This document shows, piece by piece, positions 26,216-36,032 of a stretch of DNA of 64,000 nt. Source of the DNA: Legionella wadsworthii DSM 21896 = ATCC 33877. Lineage in GTDB: Bacteria; Pseudomonadota; Gammaproteobacteria; Legionellales; Legionellaceae. The stretch spans positions 531,088-595,087 of the forward strand of contig NZ_KL370760.1 in the NCBI RefSeq assembly GCF_000701265.1, given 5' to 3'. The notes under the pieces were generated by a model that was given only the letters and a program-made list of their open reading frames with translations, had not been told where the DNA came from and searched no databases. A program made the translations under genes and the position numbers. Position 1 is the first letter of the stretch, and the number at the start of each line of letters is the position of its first letter.

Positions 26216-26713
26216 CTATTGTAACGTGAATTTTATAGAAGATAATATGTCCTTATCTGATTGGACGAGTTCCACACATTCTCCCCGCATCGCTTGCAAT
26301 ACTTGTCTTAAGGTAAGAAATTGTTCGCTAAGCTGAGTGTATAGATCATCAGTGTGTTTTCCTTCTAATTCTCCAATGGTTAAATAAGCTGCTTGCCCCA
26401 TTTCTGAAAAATAATCCAGACTCACATGTCGTCTCTTGGCAATACCAGGAAATAGGCCGCAAAAAAGAAGGCTTTTATCCCCCACATCCCGTAACAATTC
26501 CATCTGCATGTTTTTCGGTCTGTGCATGGACTCCAGAAAATCCAGCGCAACAATAGACTCAATAAGCTTGGGACCTTGAGAAAAGCGCATTAATAAAAAT
26601 ACCAAATAACTCTCAGTATTTTCCGGAAGCATCAGTTGCGTCGCAACTTGAGCCTCATTAACCAATGCATGCCATTGGCTAATATCTGTGGGATGTAAAA
26701 TTAATGGTTTCAT
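26216..26713 (-). CDS. Conserved-looking cytosolic protein of unknown function
   Basis: 165 residues, no signal peptide and no membrane segment. The protein is predicted largely helical: LHPTDISQWHALVNEAQ at the start, then LVFLLMRFSQGPKLIESIVALDFLES, LLFCGLFPGIAKRRHVSLDYFSEMGQAAYLTI, and a final EQFLTLRQVLQAMRGE helix. I do not recognise the family; the compact, cysteine-poor sequence looks like a conserved housekeeping protein and not an effector. It stands alone, divergent from typA. No ribosome site is strong (AGGGAGTAATT lies near the ATG). Confidence 0.7.
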   Translation of the reverse strand: MKPLILHPTDISQWHALVNEAQVATQLMLPENTESYLVFLLMRFSQGPKLIESIVALDFLESMHRPKNMQMELLRDVGDKSLLFCGLFPGIAKRRHVSLDYFSEMGQAAYLTIGELEGKHTDDLYTQLSEQFLTLRQVLQAMRGECVELVQSDKDILSSIKFTLQ

Positions 26714-26900
26714 AATTACTCCCTTTTTTTTAACCCCTCAATACTATTTTAGCAGTTAATAAAAAAATGAGGTGATATTGAATTTGTTTGTGATTTGCAA
26801 ATCAACACATGAAAAGAAAGGAAAGTCATAGTTATTCTGGGTTCATCGCGTCAATCCGAGCTCCGGGGTCAGTTTTGCTATACTCAAATGTGAGAGACAG

Positions 26901-26988
26901 GTTGTAGCGATGTAGCCTGGAGCAGCGCAGCGGAACCCAGGCTTGATAAAATACCTTTACAGATTTCGCCCGCTGCAACCAGACTACA
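26901..26988. repeat. Candidate dispersed imperfect palindrome
   Basis: AGCCTGG (26914-26920) pairs with CCAGGCT (26937-26943), and the outer TGTAGCCTGG (26911-26920) also pairs with CCAGACTACA (26979-26988) at 9 of 10 positions; GTTGTAGCG (26901-26909) pairs with CGCTGCAAC (26972-26980) at 8 of 9. The two pairings compete. It is more GC-rich than its surroundings. Similar AGCGCAGCGGAACCCAGG-type stretches are common intergenic repeats in such genomes, from memory. Confidence 0.45.
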
Positions 26989-27027
26989 AAATATAACAAG
27001 CAGATAGGTTTTAGCGGCCTATTCATG

Positions 27028-27033
27028 TATAAT
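27028..27033 (+). promoter_or_regulatory. Candidate -10 element for typA
   Basis: TATAAT, 46 bases before the typA ATG. The -35 region 17 bases upstream (TAGGTT) is poor, so this is a consensus -10 with a weak partner; strength and use are unknown. Confidence 0.4.
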
Positions 27034-27079
27034 GTCAAAACTATGTACAAATACTCTGCTTTTCCTTCAAAGGTTATTT

Positions 27080-28906
27080 ATGATTAATCAGATACGCAAT
27101 ATTGCCATCATCGCTCACGTTGACCATGGCAAAACCACTTTAGTAGATAAATTACTTCAACAAACAGGTACTTTAAATGAGAGAGGGCCTAAAGTTGAAC
27201 GGGTGATGGATTCCAATGCTTTAGAAAAAGAACGTGGAATAACTATTCTGGCCAAGAATACCTGTGTTTATTGGAAGAATCATCAAATTAATATTGTAGA
27301 CACCCCAGGGCATGCTGATTTTGGTGGAGAAGTAGAGCGTATTTTATCGATGGTTGATAGCGTATTGTTGTTAGTGGACGCAGTGGATGGACCTATGCCC
27401 CAAACACGCTTTGTGACGCAAAAGGCCTTCGCCCGTGGCTTAAATCCAATTGTGGTGATTAACAAGATTGATCGTCCCGGGGCAAGACCACATTGGGTCA
27501 TGGATCAAGTATTTGATCTCTTTGACAATTTGGGTGCAACCGATCAGCAACTGGATTTCCCTGTGGTTTATACTTCAGCTTTAAATGGTTATGCGAAGCT
27601 GGACTTGGAAGATGAAGCGACAGATATGAGCGCTTTGTTGCAAACCATTATCGATGAGGTTGAAGCACCTAAAGTGGATCCAGATGGACCTTTCCAAATG
27701 CAAATTAGTTCTCTGGATTATTCTTCTTACGTTGGCACTATAGGTATAGGACGTATTACCCGTGGCCAAATAAAGGCGAAATCCCCAGTAAAAATTATTG
27801 ATAAAGACGGTTCAATCCGATCAGGTCGTTTATTGCAAATATTAGGTTTTAAAGGTCTTGAACGTATTGAAGTTGAAGAAGCCAGTGCGGGTAATATTAT
27901 TGCGGTTACAGGAATTGAAGGCATCAAAATCTCCGACACAATTTGTGATCCCAACGTGGTTGAAGCGCTACCTGTACTTTCGGTAGATGAACCCACCATT
28001 AGTATGACTTTCCAAGTCAATGATTCCCCCTTTGCTGGTCAAGAAGGAAAATATGTGACTTCTCGGAAAATTCGCGAGCGCCTGGAAACCGAATTATTGC
28101 ATAATGTTGCTTTACGTGTTGAGGATTGTGATGATCCAGATAAATTCAGGGTGTCCGGTCGTGGCGAGCTCCATTTATCCATTTTGATTGAAACAATGCG
28201 CCGTGAAGGTTATGAATTAGCAATCAGTAAACCCGAGGTGATCATTCGCGAAGTAGAGGGTGAGCAACAAGAGCCCTATGAGCATTTGACTGTCGATGTT
28301 GAAGAAAACCATCAAGGCGCTATTATGGAAAAACTTGGTGAGCGCCGGGGTGAATTGCAAAATATGGTTCCAGATGGAAAAGGAAGAGTACGTCTTGATT
28401 ACATGATTCCTACCCGTGGTCTTATCGGTTTCCACAATGAATTCTTGTCCTCTACCTCAGGTACCGGTTTAATGTATCATGTTTATGATCATTATGGTCC
28501 TGCAATCAAAGGCCGGATAGGCAAAAGAGCAAATGGAGTCATGATTGCTAACTGCCAGGGCATGGCGCGTGGTTTTGCATTATTCAACTTACAAGAGCGT
28601 GGCAGATTATTTGTTGAACCACAAGCTGTATGCTATGAAGGAATGATCGTCGGAATTCATGCTCGGGATAATGACTTGGTTGTGAATGTAACAAAAGAAA
28701 AGCAATTAACCAACATCCGTGCATCAGGGTCTGACGAAAATATTATATTAACACCTGCGGTGAAGTTAACTTTAGAGCAGGCGTTGGAATTTATAGATGA
28801 TGATGAGTTAGTTGAAGTAACTCCAGATTCGATTCGATTAAGAAAAAAATCATTGAAAGAACATGAAAGAAAAAAAGCATCGAGAACAGCAAATATTGAA
28901 GAATAA
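27080..28906 (+). CDS. typA: Translational GTPase TypA/BipA
   Basis: 608 residues from the ATG at 27080, which has AAAGGTTATTT before it and makes the protein begin [21 protein letters not shown] as in E. coli BipA. It is a ribosome-binding GTPase related to EF-G that helps 50S assembly and growth under stress. G1 is [10 protein letters not shown], switch [14 protein letters not shown], and G4 [10 protein letters not shown]; the EF-G-like domains III and V and the BipA-specific C-terminal domain ([17 protein letters not shown]) are present. The nadK frame begins inside its last 44 bases, so typA-nadK-recN is probably one unit. Confidence 0.97.
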   Translation: MINQIRNIAIIAHVDHGKTTLVDKLLQQTGTLNERGPKVERVMDSNALEKERGITILAKNTCVYWKNHQINIVDTPGHADFGGEVERILSMVDSVLLLVDAVDGPMPQTRFVTQKAFARGLNPIVVINKIDRPGARPHWVMDQVFDLFDNLGATDQQLDFPVVYTSALNGYAKLDLEDEATDMSALLQTIIDEVEAPKVDPDGPFQMQISSLDYSSYVGTIGIGRITRGQIKAKSPVKIIDKDGSIRSGRLLQILGFKGLERIEVEEASAGNIIAVTGIEGIKISDTICDPNVVEALPVLSVDEPTISMTFQVNDSPFAGQEGKYVTSRKIRERLETELLHNVALRVEDCDDPDKFRVSGRGELHLSILIETMRREGYELAISKPEVIIREVEGEQQEPYEHLTVDVEENHQGAIMEKLGERRGELQNMVPDGKGRVRLDYMIPTRGLIGFHNEFLSSTSGTGLMYHVYDHYGPAIKGRIGKRANGVMIANCQGMARGFALFNLQERGRLFVEPQAVCYEGMIVGIHARDNDLVVNVTKEKQLTNIRASGSDENIILTPAVKLTLEQALEFIDDDELVEVTPDSIRLRKKSLKEHERKKASRTANIEE

Positions 28907-29789
28907 TATTCAATTCAAACGGATCATCTTGTATGCGCGCCAGCATAGGGCAAACCAAGGTGTTAATGAAAGCTTATATCGTTTGGTGGATTTTCTGAAA
29001 CAACAAGCAGTTGAAATCTATCAGGATACCGATACGGCCACAGGTTTTGATATGGAAATACCTGTACTGTCTCGGGACGATATGGGAAAAAAAAATGATT
29101 TAATCATTGTTGTAGGCGGTGATGGAAGTTTGCTTTCTGCGGCACGGATGGCAATCAAAGTGGACACCCCGGTCATTGGAATTAACCGGGGGCGTTTGGG
29201 ATTTCTCACTGATATTTTGCCCAATGAAATGGAAAAGCAATTAAGTGCGGTGCTCTGCGGGTCGTATGAAGAGGAGAAGCGTTTTCTGTTACATACTCGA
29301 ATTTATGATGAGGAACACACTTATTTTGAGGGGGATGCACTCAATGATGTGGTTTTAGGAAGAGGAAAGGAAACTCACCTTATCGAATTTTCAGTTTATG
29401 TCAATAAGCAATTAGTGAGTCATTATCGTTCCGACGGGATGATTCTTTCGACGCCCACCGGGTCCACTGCATACGCCTTATCAGCGGGCGGACCGATCAT
29501 GCATCCACAACTCAATGCAATTGTCCTTGTTCCCATGTTTTCTCATAGCCTAAGCTCACGCCCCTTGGTTATTGATGGTGAAGCCAATATAGAACTTCAG
29601 ATCAGCCAGTTTAATGAAACTGATTTGCGCATCAGTTGTGATGGTCATGAATCCAGAATGGTAAAACCAGGTCAAAAGGTTGCCATACAAAAAAATAGTC
29701 GTCAGCTTCGTCTGTTGCATCCTCTTGATTATCATTATTATGATACATTACGATCAAAGCTGGGTTGGGAATCCAAACATCAAGGATAG
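28863..29789 (+). CDS. nadK: NAD kinase
   Basis: 308 residues from an ATG at 28863. It phosphorylates NAD to NADP with ATP. The diagnostic [15 protein letters not shown] holds the GGDG catalytic loop, followed by [22 protein letters not shown], and the [25 protein letters not shown] block that binds NAD. The first dozen residues are basic and non-conserved, so translation may instead begin at TTG 28896 (297 residues, nearer the E. coli length); neither site has a strong ribosome signal. It overlaps typA by 44 bases in another frame and ends 7 bases before recN. Confidence 0.95.
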   Translation: MKEKKHREQQILKNNIQFKRIILYARQHRANQGVNESLYRLVDFLKQQAVEIYQDTDTATGFDMEIPVLSRDDMGKKNDLIIVVGGDGSLLSAARMAIKVDTPVIGINRGRLGFLTDILPNEMEKQLSAVLCGSYEEEKRFLLHTRIYDEEHTYFEGDALNDVVLGRGKETHLIEFSVYVNKQLVSHYRSDGMILSTPTGSTAYALSAGGPIMHPQLNAIVLVPMFSHSLSSRPLVIDGEANIELQISQFNETDLRISCDGHESRMVKPGQKVAIQKNSRQLRLLHPLDYHYYDTLRSKLGWESKHQG

Positions 29790-29796
29790 GACAATT

Positions 29797-31461
29797 ATGC
29801 TTACTACTTTGTGTATTGAACAATTTGCGATTGTGCAGCACTTGGAGTTAGATTTCATTCAAGGGATGACCGCCTTTACCGGGGAAACCGGTGCCGGAAA
29901 ATCCATTATGATTGATGCCTTGATGTTGGTTTTAGGAGAAAGGGCTGATGCTTCGGTGATTCGTCCTGGTCAAGAAAAGTGCGATATCACTGCGGGATTT
30001 TTTATTGGTCAGGACTCAGAACCAGCCCAATGGCTTACAGAAAATGATATCCCTTGCGATGATGGTGAAATTTATTTAAGACGCGTCATTTATGTAGAAG
30101 GCCGTTCAAAATCTTACATTAATGGCCAACCTTTCCCTTTGCAGAAAGTAAAAGAATTAAGTGAAAAATTAGTCCATATTCACGGCCAGCATCAACATCA
30201 AACCTTAATGCATCATGGAACTCATCGCCAGCAGTTAGACCAGTATGGCAAGAATCAACCCTTACTCGATGAGGTTGCCCGACTCTATAAGCACTGTCAG
30301 AAAATCCAGCAAGAAATCGATTTATTGCAAAGCAAAGAGCACCAAGAAGACAGGATTACTCTACTGGAATTTCAAATTGAAGAGTTATCCACTTTAAACC
30401 TTCAGGAAAATGAAATTGAGACTTTGTATACCGAGCATCAAATGCTGCATCATGCAAAAGAATATTTACAAAAAAGCCAGCAAATACATGATTTGCTGAA
30501 TTCAGATGATGAGCCTAATATCTGCACCAGTTTAAATCAAATTGTAAGCCTGTTAAGCCAGTTACCCCAAGAACAAACACAAATTAAAAATACTTGTGAA
30601 CTAATTAATGGTGCGCTGATCCAGTGTGAAGAAGCAGTTGATGAAATGCACCAATTTGTTGCGCGTGTCCACCTAGATCCAGAACGTCTCAATGACATAG
30701 AAACAAGAATGAGCGCCATCCATCAGCTTGCCCGTAAATATCACATTGACAGCAGTAAACTTCACGAGCTGGCACAAAGCTTTCAAAAAGAATTAGATGA
30801 TTTGCACGACAGTGAAAGCCGTTTAGATCAATTAAAAAAGAATTATCATGAAATGGCTTCTGCCTATGAAGAAGCTGCATTGAAACTCAGGGCAGTTCGT
30901 CAAACCCAAGCAAAAGAATTAGCCAGGGAAATAACAGCCAGTATCCGACAACTGGGAATGCCTAAAGGAAGGGTGGAAATTGAAATATCTCCTTTAGATA
31001 AAATGCAGGTTCACGGAATGGATAAGGTGGAATATAAAGTGTGCACCAACCCCGGTATGGAGCTTGATTCACTCAGTAAAGTAGCATCTGGTGGTGAACT
31101 GTCTCGAATTAGTTTGTCCATCCAAATGATTACGGCACAACAAGGCGCAACCCCTACCTTGATATTCGATGAAGTGGATGTGGGTATTGGTGGTCCTACT
31201 GCTGCTTTAGTGGGACAGATGCTTCGTCAATTAGGGGAAAGATTACAAGTGTTTTGTGTCACCCATCAGCCTCAGGTAGCTGCAGCAGCGCATAACCATT
31301 TCATGGTAGAAAAGCGTAGCGATAACAACGAAACGTTTACCCATATTTCTTTATTAAAATCTTCTGAAAAAATAGATGAAATTGCACGGATGCTGGGAGG
31401 ATTGAAAATCACAGAGCAAACACGATCCCACGCTAAAGAATTATTACTCCAAAGTGGTTAG
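29797..31461 (+). CDS. recN: DNA repair protein RecN (SMC-like ATPase)
   Basis: 554 residues from the ATG at 29797, with GGATAGGACAATT before it; an open extension back to 29680 overlaps nadK and is rejected. RecN is an SMC-like cohesin-type ATPase for double-strand break repair. Walker A is GETGAGKS (residues 29-36), two coiled-coil arms run roughly 150-370 with many Glu/Gln/Lys heptads, the ABC signature is in KVASGGELSRISLS, and Walker B in PTLIFDEVDVGIGGPTA. In many gammaproteobacteria recN also follows nadK. A LexA box could not be identified. Confidence 0.96.
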   Translation: MLTTLCIEQFAIVQHLELDFIQGMTAFTGETGAGKSIMIDALMLVLGERADASVIRPGQEKCDITAGFFIGQDSEPAQWLTENDIPCDDGEIYLRRVIYVEGRSKSYINGQPFPLQKVKELSEKLVHIHGQHQHQTLMHHGTHRQQLDQYGKNQPLLDEVARLYKHCQKIQQEIDLLQSKEHQEDRITLLEFQIEELSTLNLQENEIETLYTEHQMLHHAKEYLQKSQQIHDLLNSDDEPNICTSLNQIVSLLSQLPQEQTQIKNTCELINGALIQCEEAVDEMHQFVARVHLDPERLNDIETRMSAIHQLARKYHIDSSKLHELAQSFQKELDDLHDSESRLDQLKKNYHEMASAYEEAALKLRAVRQTQAKELAREITASIRQLGMPKGRVEIEISPLDKMQVHGMDKVEYKVCTNPGMELDSLSKVASGGELSRISLSIQMITAQQGATPTLIFDEVDVGIGGPTAALVGQMLRQLGERLQVFCVTHQPQVAAAAHNHFMVEKRSDNNETFTHISLLKSSEKIDEIARMLGGLKITEQTRSHAKELLLQSG

Positions 31462-31534
31462 CACACTTTGCTATGATTACTCCACATTAAAAGTACCAGG
31501 ACGGTTGTGACTCCCATACTAGGGGGCTCCATTT

Positions 31535-32485
31535 TTAATTGTTATTGTGTTGATAGGGCGCAGAATGTGCTGCAACTTCATCCATTATTATTTTTGATGG
31601 CTCTATCTCTTTTAGCCTACGATGAGCTTGCGCGATTTTTTGTTCAGCAGCGCTTATTTCTCCTCCTATAAGTTTTGACTCTAATTGGAGTTTTTGAATG
31701 CTCTCTTCTTTAGATCTTATTTCAGCATCCGTGCGTGCCAAATCACGGTAACGTTGCTCTGCTTTTTCTTCAAGGGATTCTCTTGTACCTAAATTATAGA
31801 GCCATACAAATAATTGCTTTAAAGGATTTGCTCTATTAAAAGCCGTATCCAGTCCCCATTTTTCAAGTCGGGTTAATGGTTTTTGCATTTTTTGCTGCTC
31901 TTTTAATGATTCAATTTCTTTGGGTAATTCGCTTAATCTCGATTGAATTTCTTTTATCTGGTTTATCAGAGTGGGTTGTACATCCTCATAATAGTCTAAA
32001 GAATAATTTACCGCCTGTAAGGAAATATACCTGTGCTTATCTTTAAAGATATTCATAAAATAAATGAAATCTTGTGCCTCTTTATCTTGAGGTTCTGCCT
32101 TTTGCATATCCAACTCTTCTGTAATCTTTTTTCGTCGAAGTTCTTGTGATGAAAAGGGTGCTTGCCTAAGCTGTTGAAATCGTGCTTGAATCAAAATATC
32201 CCTTAAAACATTATAGGACGACTCTAACTGTTGCAGTGCTTGTAATTTTTTGGTTTTGTCTTCGAGTTTGTCACAATATATCTCTAGTAAAATCACATAA
32301 TTTATTTGGTATTTTAGTAAAGAGTCATAGTAGGGTATTCCATCGAGCGGTTCACTCGAATGCTCTATATATTTTTCTCGCGCATGAAAAACTTCCTCTT
32401 CTAAAATGGGTGGCGTACTGTTCTTGTGTTTTTCCTTAAATTCTGCTTGTTTTTTTGCAATAGATGCATCTATCTCAGCAAACAT
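31535..32485 (-). CDS. Orphan coiled-coil protein; candidate Dot/Icm effector
   Basis: 316 residues, no signal peptide, no membrane segment. I do not recognise the family. It is rich in Lys, Glu and Gln with predicted coiled coils at about 170-205 (NQIKEIQSRLSELPKEIES) and 245-300 (ARTDAEIRSKEESIQKLQLES). A hydrophobic patch FVWLYNLGTRESLEEK lies between. The C-terminus is polar with an acidic element (LKEIEPSKIIMDE) and ends HNNN. Such orphan coiled-coil proteins are typical of Legionella effectors, but this is inference. The next upstream gene on the same strand, 140 bases away, is another orphan. Confidence 0.65.
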   Translation of the reverse strand: MFAEIDASIAKKQAEFKEKHKNSTPPILEEEVFHAREKYIEHSSEPLDGIPYYDSLLKYQINYVILLEIYCDKLEDKTKKLQALQQLESSYNVLRDILIQARFQQLRQAPFSSQELRRKKITEELDMQKAEPQDKEAQDFIYFMNIFKDKHRYISLQAVNYSLDYYEDVQPTLINQIKEIQSRLSELPKEIESLKEQQKMQKPLTRLEKWGLDTAFNRANPLKQLFVWLYNLGTRESLEEKAEQRYRDLARTDAEIRSKEESIQKLQLESKLIGGEISAAEQKIAQAHRRLKEIEPSKIIMDEVAAHSAPYQHNNN

Positions 32486-32625
32486 TAGGAAACCTCGTTG
32501 AACAAAAAGTCATCATTGATTATAGTATAGACACAATAAAAATTGTGATGATATTGAATCTGGATAGTGAACCCCACCTAATCCCTACCTTGAGTAGGGC
32601 TGGTGAGTTGTTTTACTTTGATGGC

Positions 32626-34569
32626 TTACATGGCGTGAATGCGTTGCGGTAATGCTTCGATGAATTCTTGTGTTCCGGTCTTTTCATCTTCTTGCAGAGC
32701 AAATAATCGGTGGCGATTATAAGCACCATTATTTTTTTCTTCTGCGAGGATCTCATTTAATGAACTATCATTATTTGCGGTCGCTTTGACTCTAGATTTC
32801 AAAACATTGAGTTGCTGTATTTTATCTTCAGCGACTTCCTCGCCAAACCAGACTGCATTTAAATGTTTTTTCTGATATTTATCAATTAATGAAACGGTAT
32901 GCTCTATTTGCCATTCTTTTGATGGGCGTTCTGCTTTTTGATCGAGGGTCACATCGATTTCTTCTTCAATTCCGAGTTGTTTATTCCAGGCTTGTCTGAA
33001 GGTAAGGACCTTGCGGTTATTATTTAGATCGCCAACAGATGCAAAATTCCTTTGACTCATCATCCAATCCCAACCCGCAGCAAGGAAATATAAAGGGGAA
33101 GAAAAAAACTGGAGTATTCGAGTCGGAATATCTTTGCCTTCATCGTGCGCTTCTCCACCCCCTAAGCGCTCCTCCAGTATTGATTTTTCTTTGGTGCTGG
33201 AGCCAACAAAATAATGGGCGTCTTCAAAACCTTCACTGACAATCGCTACGAGCGCTGAAAGAATCTGCGGGACACCTGGCATCCGATCAGATGTCAACGC
33301 CACGCTAACTAAATGACCCAAGAAAAGTAAAATACGAAGTGGCGTAACCGTTAATTTCAATAGGAGACGGAATGGGTTTAGCCTTTGCAGGGCATTTTCT
33401 GTTTCCCATAGGTGATTTAATGCATCAGCAATTGCAGTATAAGCACGTTTCAATATATTAGGGCGATCTTTGGAGTCTTTACTCTCTTCCGTCGCTTCAT
33501 AAATCATTTCCAGGGATTCGGCAGAGTTCTCTACATTAAAGAATATTGCAGACAAACCCGTAATAATAGGGTTAATGATGCCCATGATAAAACTGGGCAT
33601 TTTCTTCATCCATTCAAACAAGGGGCGGGCACTGGTTGCTACAGTCCACCAGGTACCTGCGGTACAAATGGTGAGAGTAATGGCTAAAGTGACTAGAAAT
33701 AAAGCCGTTGCTGCCATAAATAGATTACGGGCGGTTAAACCTTTGCTTAAATCATCACGAAGTCTTTTGTACCATTTGTTTATGGTGTCATTATTAATGA
33801 GATCAGTGACTGTATTGTAAATTAGCATGCCGTAAGCAGCACCTGCCACTATGGCCATAGGGACGATCAGAATGGGCCAAAAAGCAAAAGGTATTGCGGC
33901 AATCAAGGGGATAACACTAAATGCTTCAACAATAAGATAGGTACTTCCTAAGCCCATGAATGTTGCAGCCAATAGACTAAAACCTTTGACGAGATTAAAA
34001 GTGGATTTACGTTTTTCTAATCGTTTCTGCCATTGTTCTTGTCCGTGTTTTACTAACCAGGATCTTAATTTTTTTGTATATTCAGAAACGCCCTCTAAAT
34101 CATCCGCTTTTTTCTTTTTTTTAGTTGAAAATAATTGTAGGGCAAACCATTTTTCCATGTCAGCCAAAGTTTTTTCTATTTCTTTTTTCCGTTTTCGGCT
34201 TTCTTTATTAAGTGGCTTATGATTAAACTCCTTGAGCAAATTTAGTTGCACTTCATAATCTTTAAAGAACGGGCAGTCTTCTGAATCAGGATTTTTAGGG
34301 AAATGTTCGAGTAAATATTCTTTGGCTAAATGGTTTTCTAAATAATCACCTTTAAATAATTTTTTGAATGCTCCGTTGATGTTTTTTAAATATATTTCTC
34401 CCTCATAGGCTACTGACAAGCCGAATGTAGCAAATGCCAGATATAGGGCTGGGTATAAGGCATACATCCCGCCAAAACTTAGAAAGCCAAGGATTAAACT
34501 AGCGCCTACGGTTAGCGACCCCAGAGCAATGTAACGAGGAATTTTTTTAAATTTTTTAGTAACTGCCAT
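32626..34569 (-). CDS. Orphan large membrane protein with lysine-rich loops; candidate effector
   Basis: 647 residues. I do not recognise the family. Hydrophobic hairpins lie at about residues 13-50 (YIALGSLTVGASLILGFLSF), 170-255 (FSLLAATFMGLGSTYLIVEA and following), 288-345, and 400-425. They are separated by charged stretches including STKKKKKADD and RKRKKEIEKTLADMEKWF. The C-terminus is hydrophilic and acidic (LFALQEDEKTGTQEFIEAL). The architecture (membrane hairpins between charged, helical segments, no Sec signal) fits Legionella effectors that insert in host membranes. It is on the same strand as the coiled-coil gene downstream. The role is unknown. Confidence 0.65.
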   Translation of the reverse strand: MAVTKKFKKIPRYIALGSLTVGASLILGFLSFGGMYALYPALYLAFATFGLSVAYEGEIYLKNINGAFKKLFKGDYLENHLAKEYLLEHFPKNPDSEDCPFFKDYEVQLNLLKEFNHKPLNKESRKRKKEIEKTLADMEKWFALQLFSTKKKKKADDLEGVSEYTKKLRSWLVKHGQEQWQKRLEKRKSTFNLVKGFSLLAATFMGLGSTYLIVEAFSVIPLIAAIPFAFWPILIVPMAIVAGAAYGMLIYNTVTDLINNDTINKWYKRLRDDLSKGLTARNLFMAATALFLVTLAITLTICTAGTWWTVATSARPLFEWMKKMPSFIMGIINPIITGLSAIFFNVENSAESLEMIYEATEESKDSKDRPNILKRAYTAIADALNHLWETENALQRLNPFRLLLKLTVTPLRILLFLGHLVSVALTSDRMPGVPQILSALVAIVSEGFEDAHYFVGSSTKEKSILEERLGGGEAHDEGKDIPTRILQFFSSPLYFLAAGWDWMMSQRNFASVGDLNNNRKVLTFRQAWNKQLGIEEEIDVTLDQKAERPSKEWQIEHTVSLIDKYQKKHLNAVWFGEEVAEDKIQQLNVLKSRVKATANNDSSLNEILAEEKNNGAYNRHRLFALQEDEKTGTQEFIEALPQRIHAM

Positions 34570-34775
34570 TTATTTGCTCAATGAATGGATAAGGTCCATC
34601 ACTGTATCCCAAATGAAAATGATTATCAATAGCAATAAGAGCAAAAAAAACCCAGTTGGTTATTTTTTTATAGAAGGAAACTTAAATTAAACAGTAGATC
34701 CAACGGCAGAATTTAGGTAAAGTGGATTTTTACGATGTAACCGCGTTGTGATTTAACTTAACTTTAGGAGTAGAA

Positions 34776-35975
34776 ATGCGTTTGAATCGATGGATGACCT
34801 TTATCGGGATGGGGGCTATGCTTGCAAATAGTACTGTTTTGGCGGCAAATACCCCTATTCATGAACAATTGCAAGTACCTCAATGTCTTGCTGCAAAAAT
34901 TGCTACTCCATATGAGGTTTTGGCAGAAAATAAAGAATTCAAAATTATAGACATTGCTGCCTCAGATATCGATTCACTAATTCGTTTGGCCGATCAATCA
35001 AACTGTGGTCGCTTTGTGAATGTAAGCCATCATATTCTGGGTTCGTTACTGCCTGCGAAAAAGCAGTCTGCCAAGTTAATTTTAAATAAAAAATCGATTA
35101 AGACTGTGCAACCACAGAGTTCATCTTATGAAATCAAGCACCAGGATGAAGTCAATACTGCCCTAGAGAAAGTCAACTCAGCAAATATAAGAAGTACATT
35201 GACTCATCTGACCTCTTTCCATAACCGCTCAGCGACTAAAGATACTGGAGTAGATGCGGCAAATTGGTTGAAAAAGTCATTTGAAGAGATGGCCGCGGCG
35301 AGTGGGCGAACTGATACAGCCACCTTTTTCGTGAAAACAGGTTCTTATTACAAACAACCCTCATTGGTTACCGTCATTGGTAAAGACATTAAGGCACCTG
35401 CTGTAGTGATAGGGGCCCATATGGATACCCTGGACGGGCGTATGCCTGGTGCAGGGGATGATGGAAGCGGCTCGTCTTCCATCATGGAAATGGCTCGGGT
35501 TTTACTGTCTTCTCAAACGACCTTTAAACGTCCCATCTATATCATATGGTATGCTGCGGAAGAGCGTGGGTTGGTCGGTTCTCAGTATGTCGTTGAGCAC
35601 TTCATGGATAAATCAATCCCCGTCAAAGCAGCAATTCAGTTTGATATGACAGGGTATCGTGTTCAGGCTGAAGATCCCACCATGTGGGTTTTTACTGACT
35701 ATACCGATAAAAAGTTAAGTAATTTTGTAGCTGATTTGATTAGTACCTATGTTCAGGTTCCAGTTGCTTATTCAGAATGCGGTTATGGCTGCAGCGATCA
35801 TGCTTCTTGGGATGAAGTAGGTATTCCAGCAGCGTTCCCTTGCGAATCCAATTTTGAAGATCATAACCCTTACATTCATAGTTCTATGGATACTATGGAC
35901 CGATTGAGTTTGGAACATATGACCAATTTCTCTAAATTGGCCGTTGCTTTCGCTATCGAAATGGCATCGGAGTAA
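34776..35975 (+). CDS. Secreted leucine-type aminopeptidase, M28 family (Lap-like)
   Basis: 399 residues. A Sec signal peptide (RLNRWMTFIGMGAMLANSTVLA) is followed by a propeptide-like region, then an M28 di-zinc aminopeptidase domain from about residue 140. Zinc and catalytic residues are visible: His215 in IGAHMDTL, Asp229 in AGDDGSGSS, Glu262/Glu263 in YAAEERG, Asp290 in QFDMTGY and His368 in YIHSSMDT. A CGYGC pair precedes SDHASWDE. L. pneumophila secretes related LapA/LapB aminopeptidases through type II secretion; I infer the same here. TAGGAGTAGAA precedes the ATG. Which Lap paralogue it is cannot be decided. Confidence 0.93.
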   Translation: MRLNRWMTFIGMGAMLANSTVLAANTPIHEQLQVPQCLAAKIATPYEVLAENKEFKIIDIAASDIDSLIRLADQSNCGRFVNVSHHILGSLLPAKKQSAKLILNKKSIKTVQPQSSSYEIKHQDEVNTALEKVNSANIRSTLTHLTSFHNRSATKDTGVDAANWLKKSFEEMAAASGRTDTATFFVKTGSYYKQPSLVTVIGKDIKAPAVVIGAHMDTLDGRMPGAGDDGSGSSSIMEMARVLLSSQTTFKRPIYIIWYAAEERGLVGSQYVVEHFMDKSIPVKAAIQFDMTGYRVQAEDPTMWVFTDYTDKKLSNFVADLISTYVQVPVAYSECGYGCSDHASWDEVGIPAAFPCESNFEDHNPYIHSSMDTMDRLSLEHMTNFSKLAVAFAIEMASE

Positions 35976-36032
35976 GTCACCCATGCCTCTATTTCATGCG
36001 GATAGGGGCATCTAATTTTTTGGGAAATAATA

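Larger units (their letters stand above)
26714..27079. other. Divergent intergenic region upstream of typA (366 bases)
   Basis: It holds a structured repeat (26901-26988) and a -10-like hexamer (27028-27033) close to typA. I see no small gene with both a start and a ribosome site; a frame from 27032 merges with typA and is explained by the later typA start. Confidence 0.5.

Noticed and set aside
29680-29796. Upstream extension of recN
   Set aside because: It lies within the nadK coding region in another frame, and the conserved RecN N-terminus begins at the ATG at 29797.
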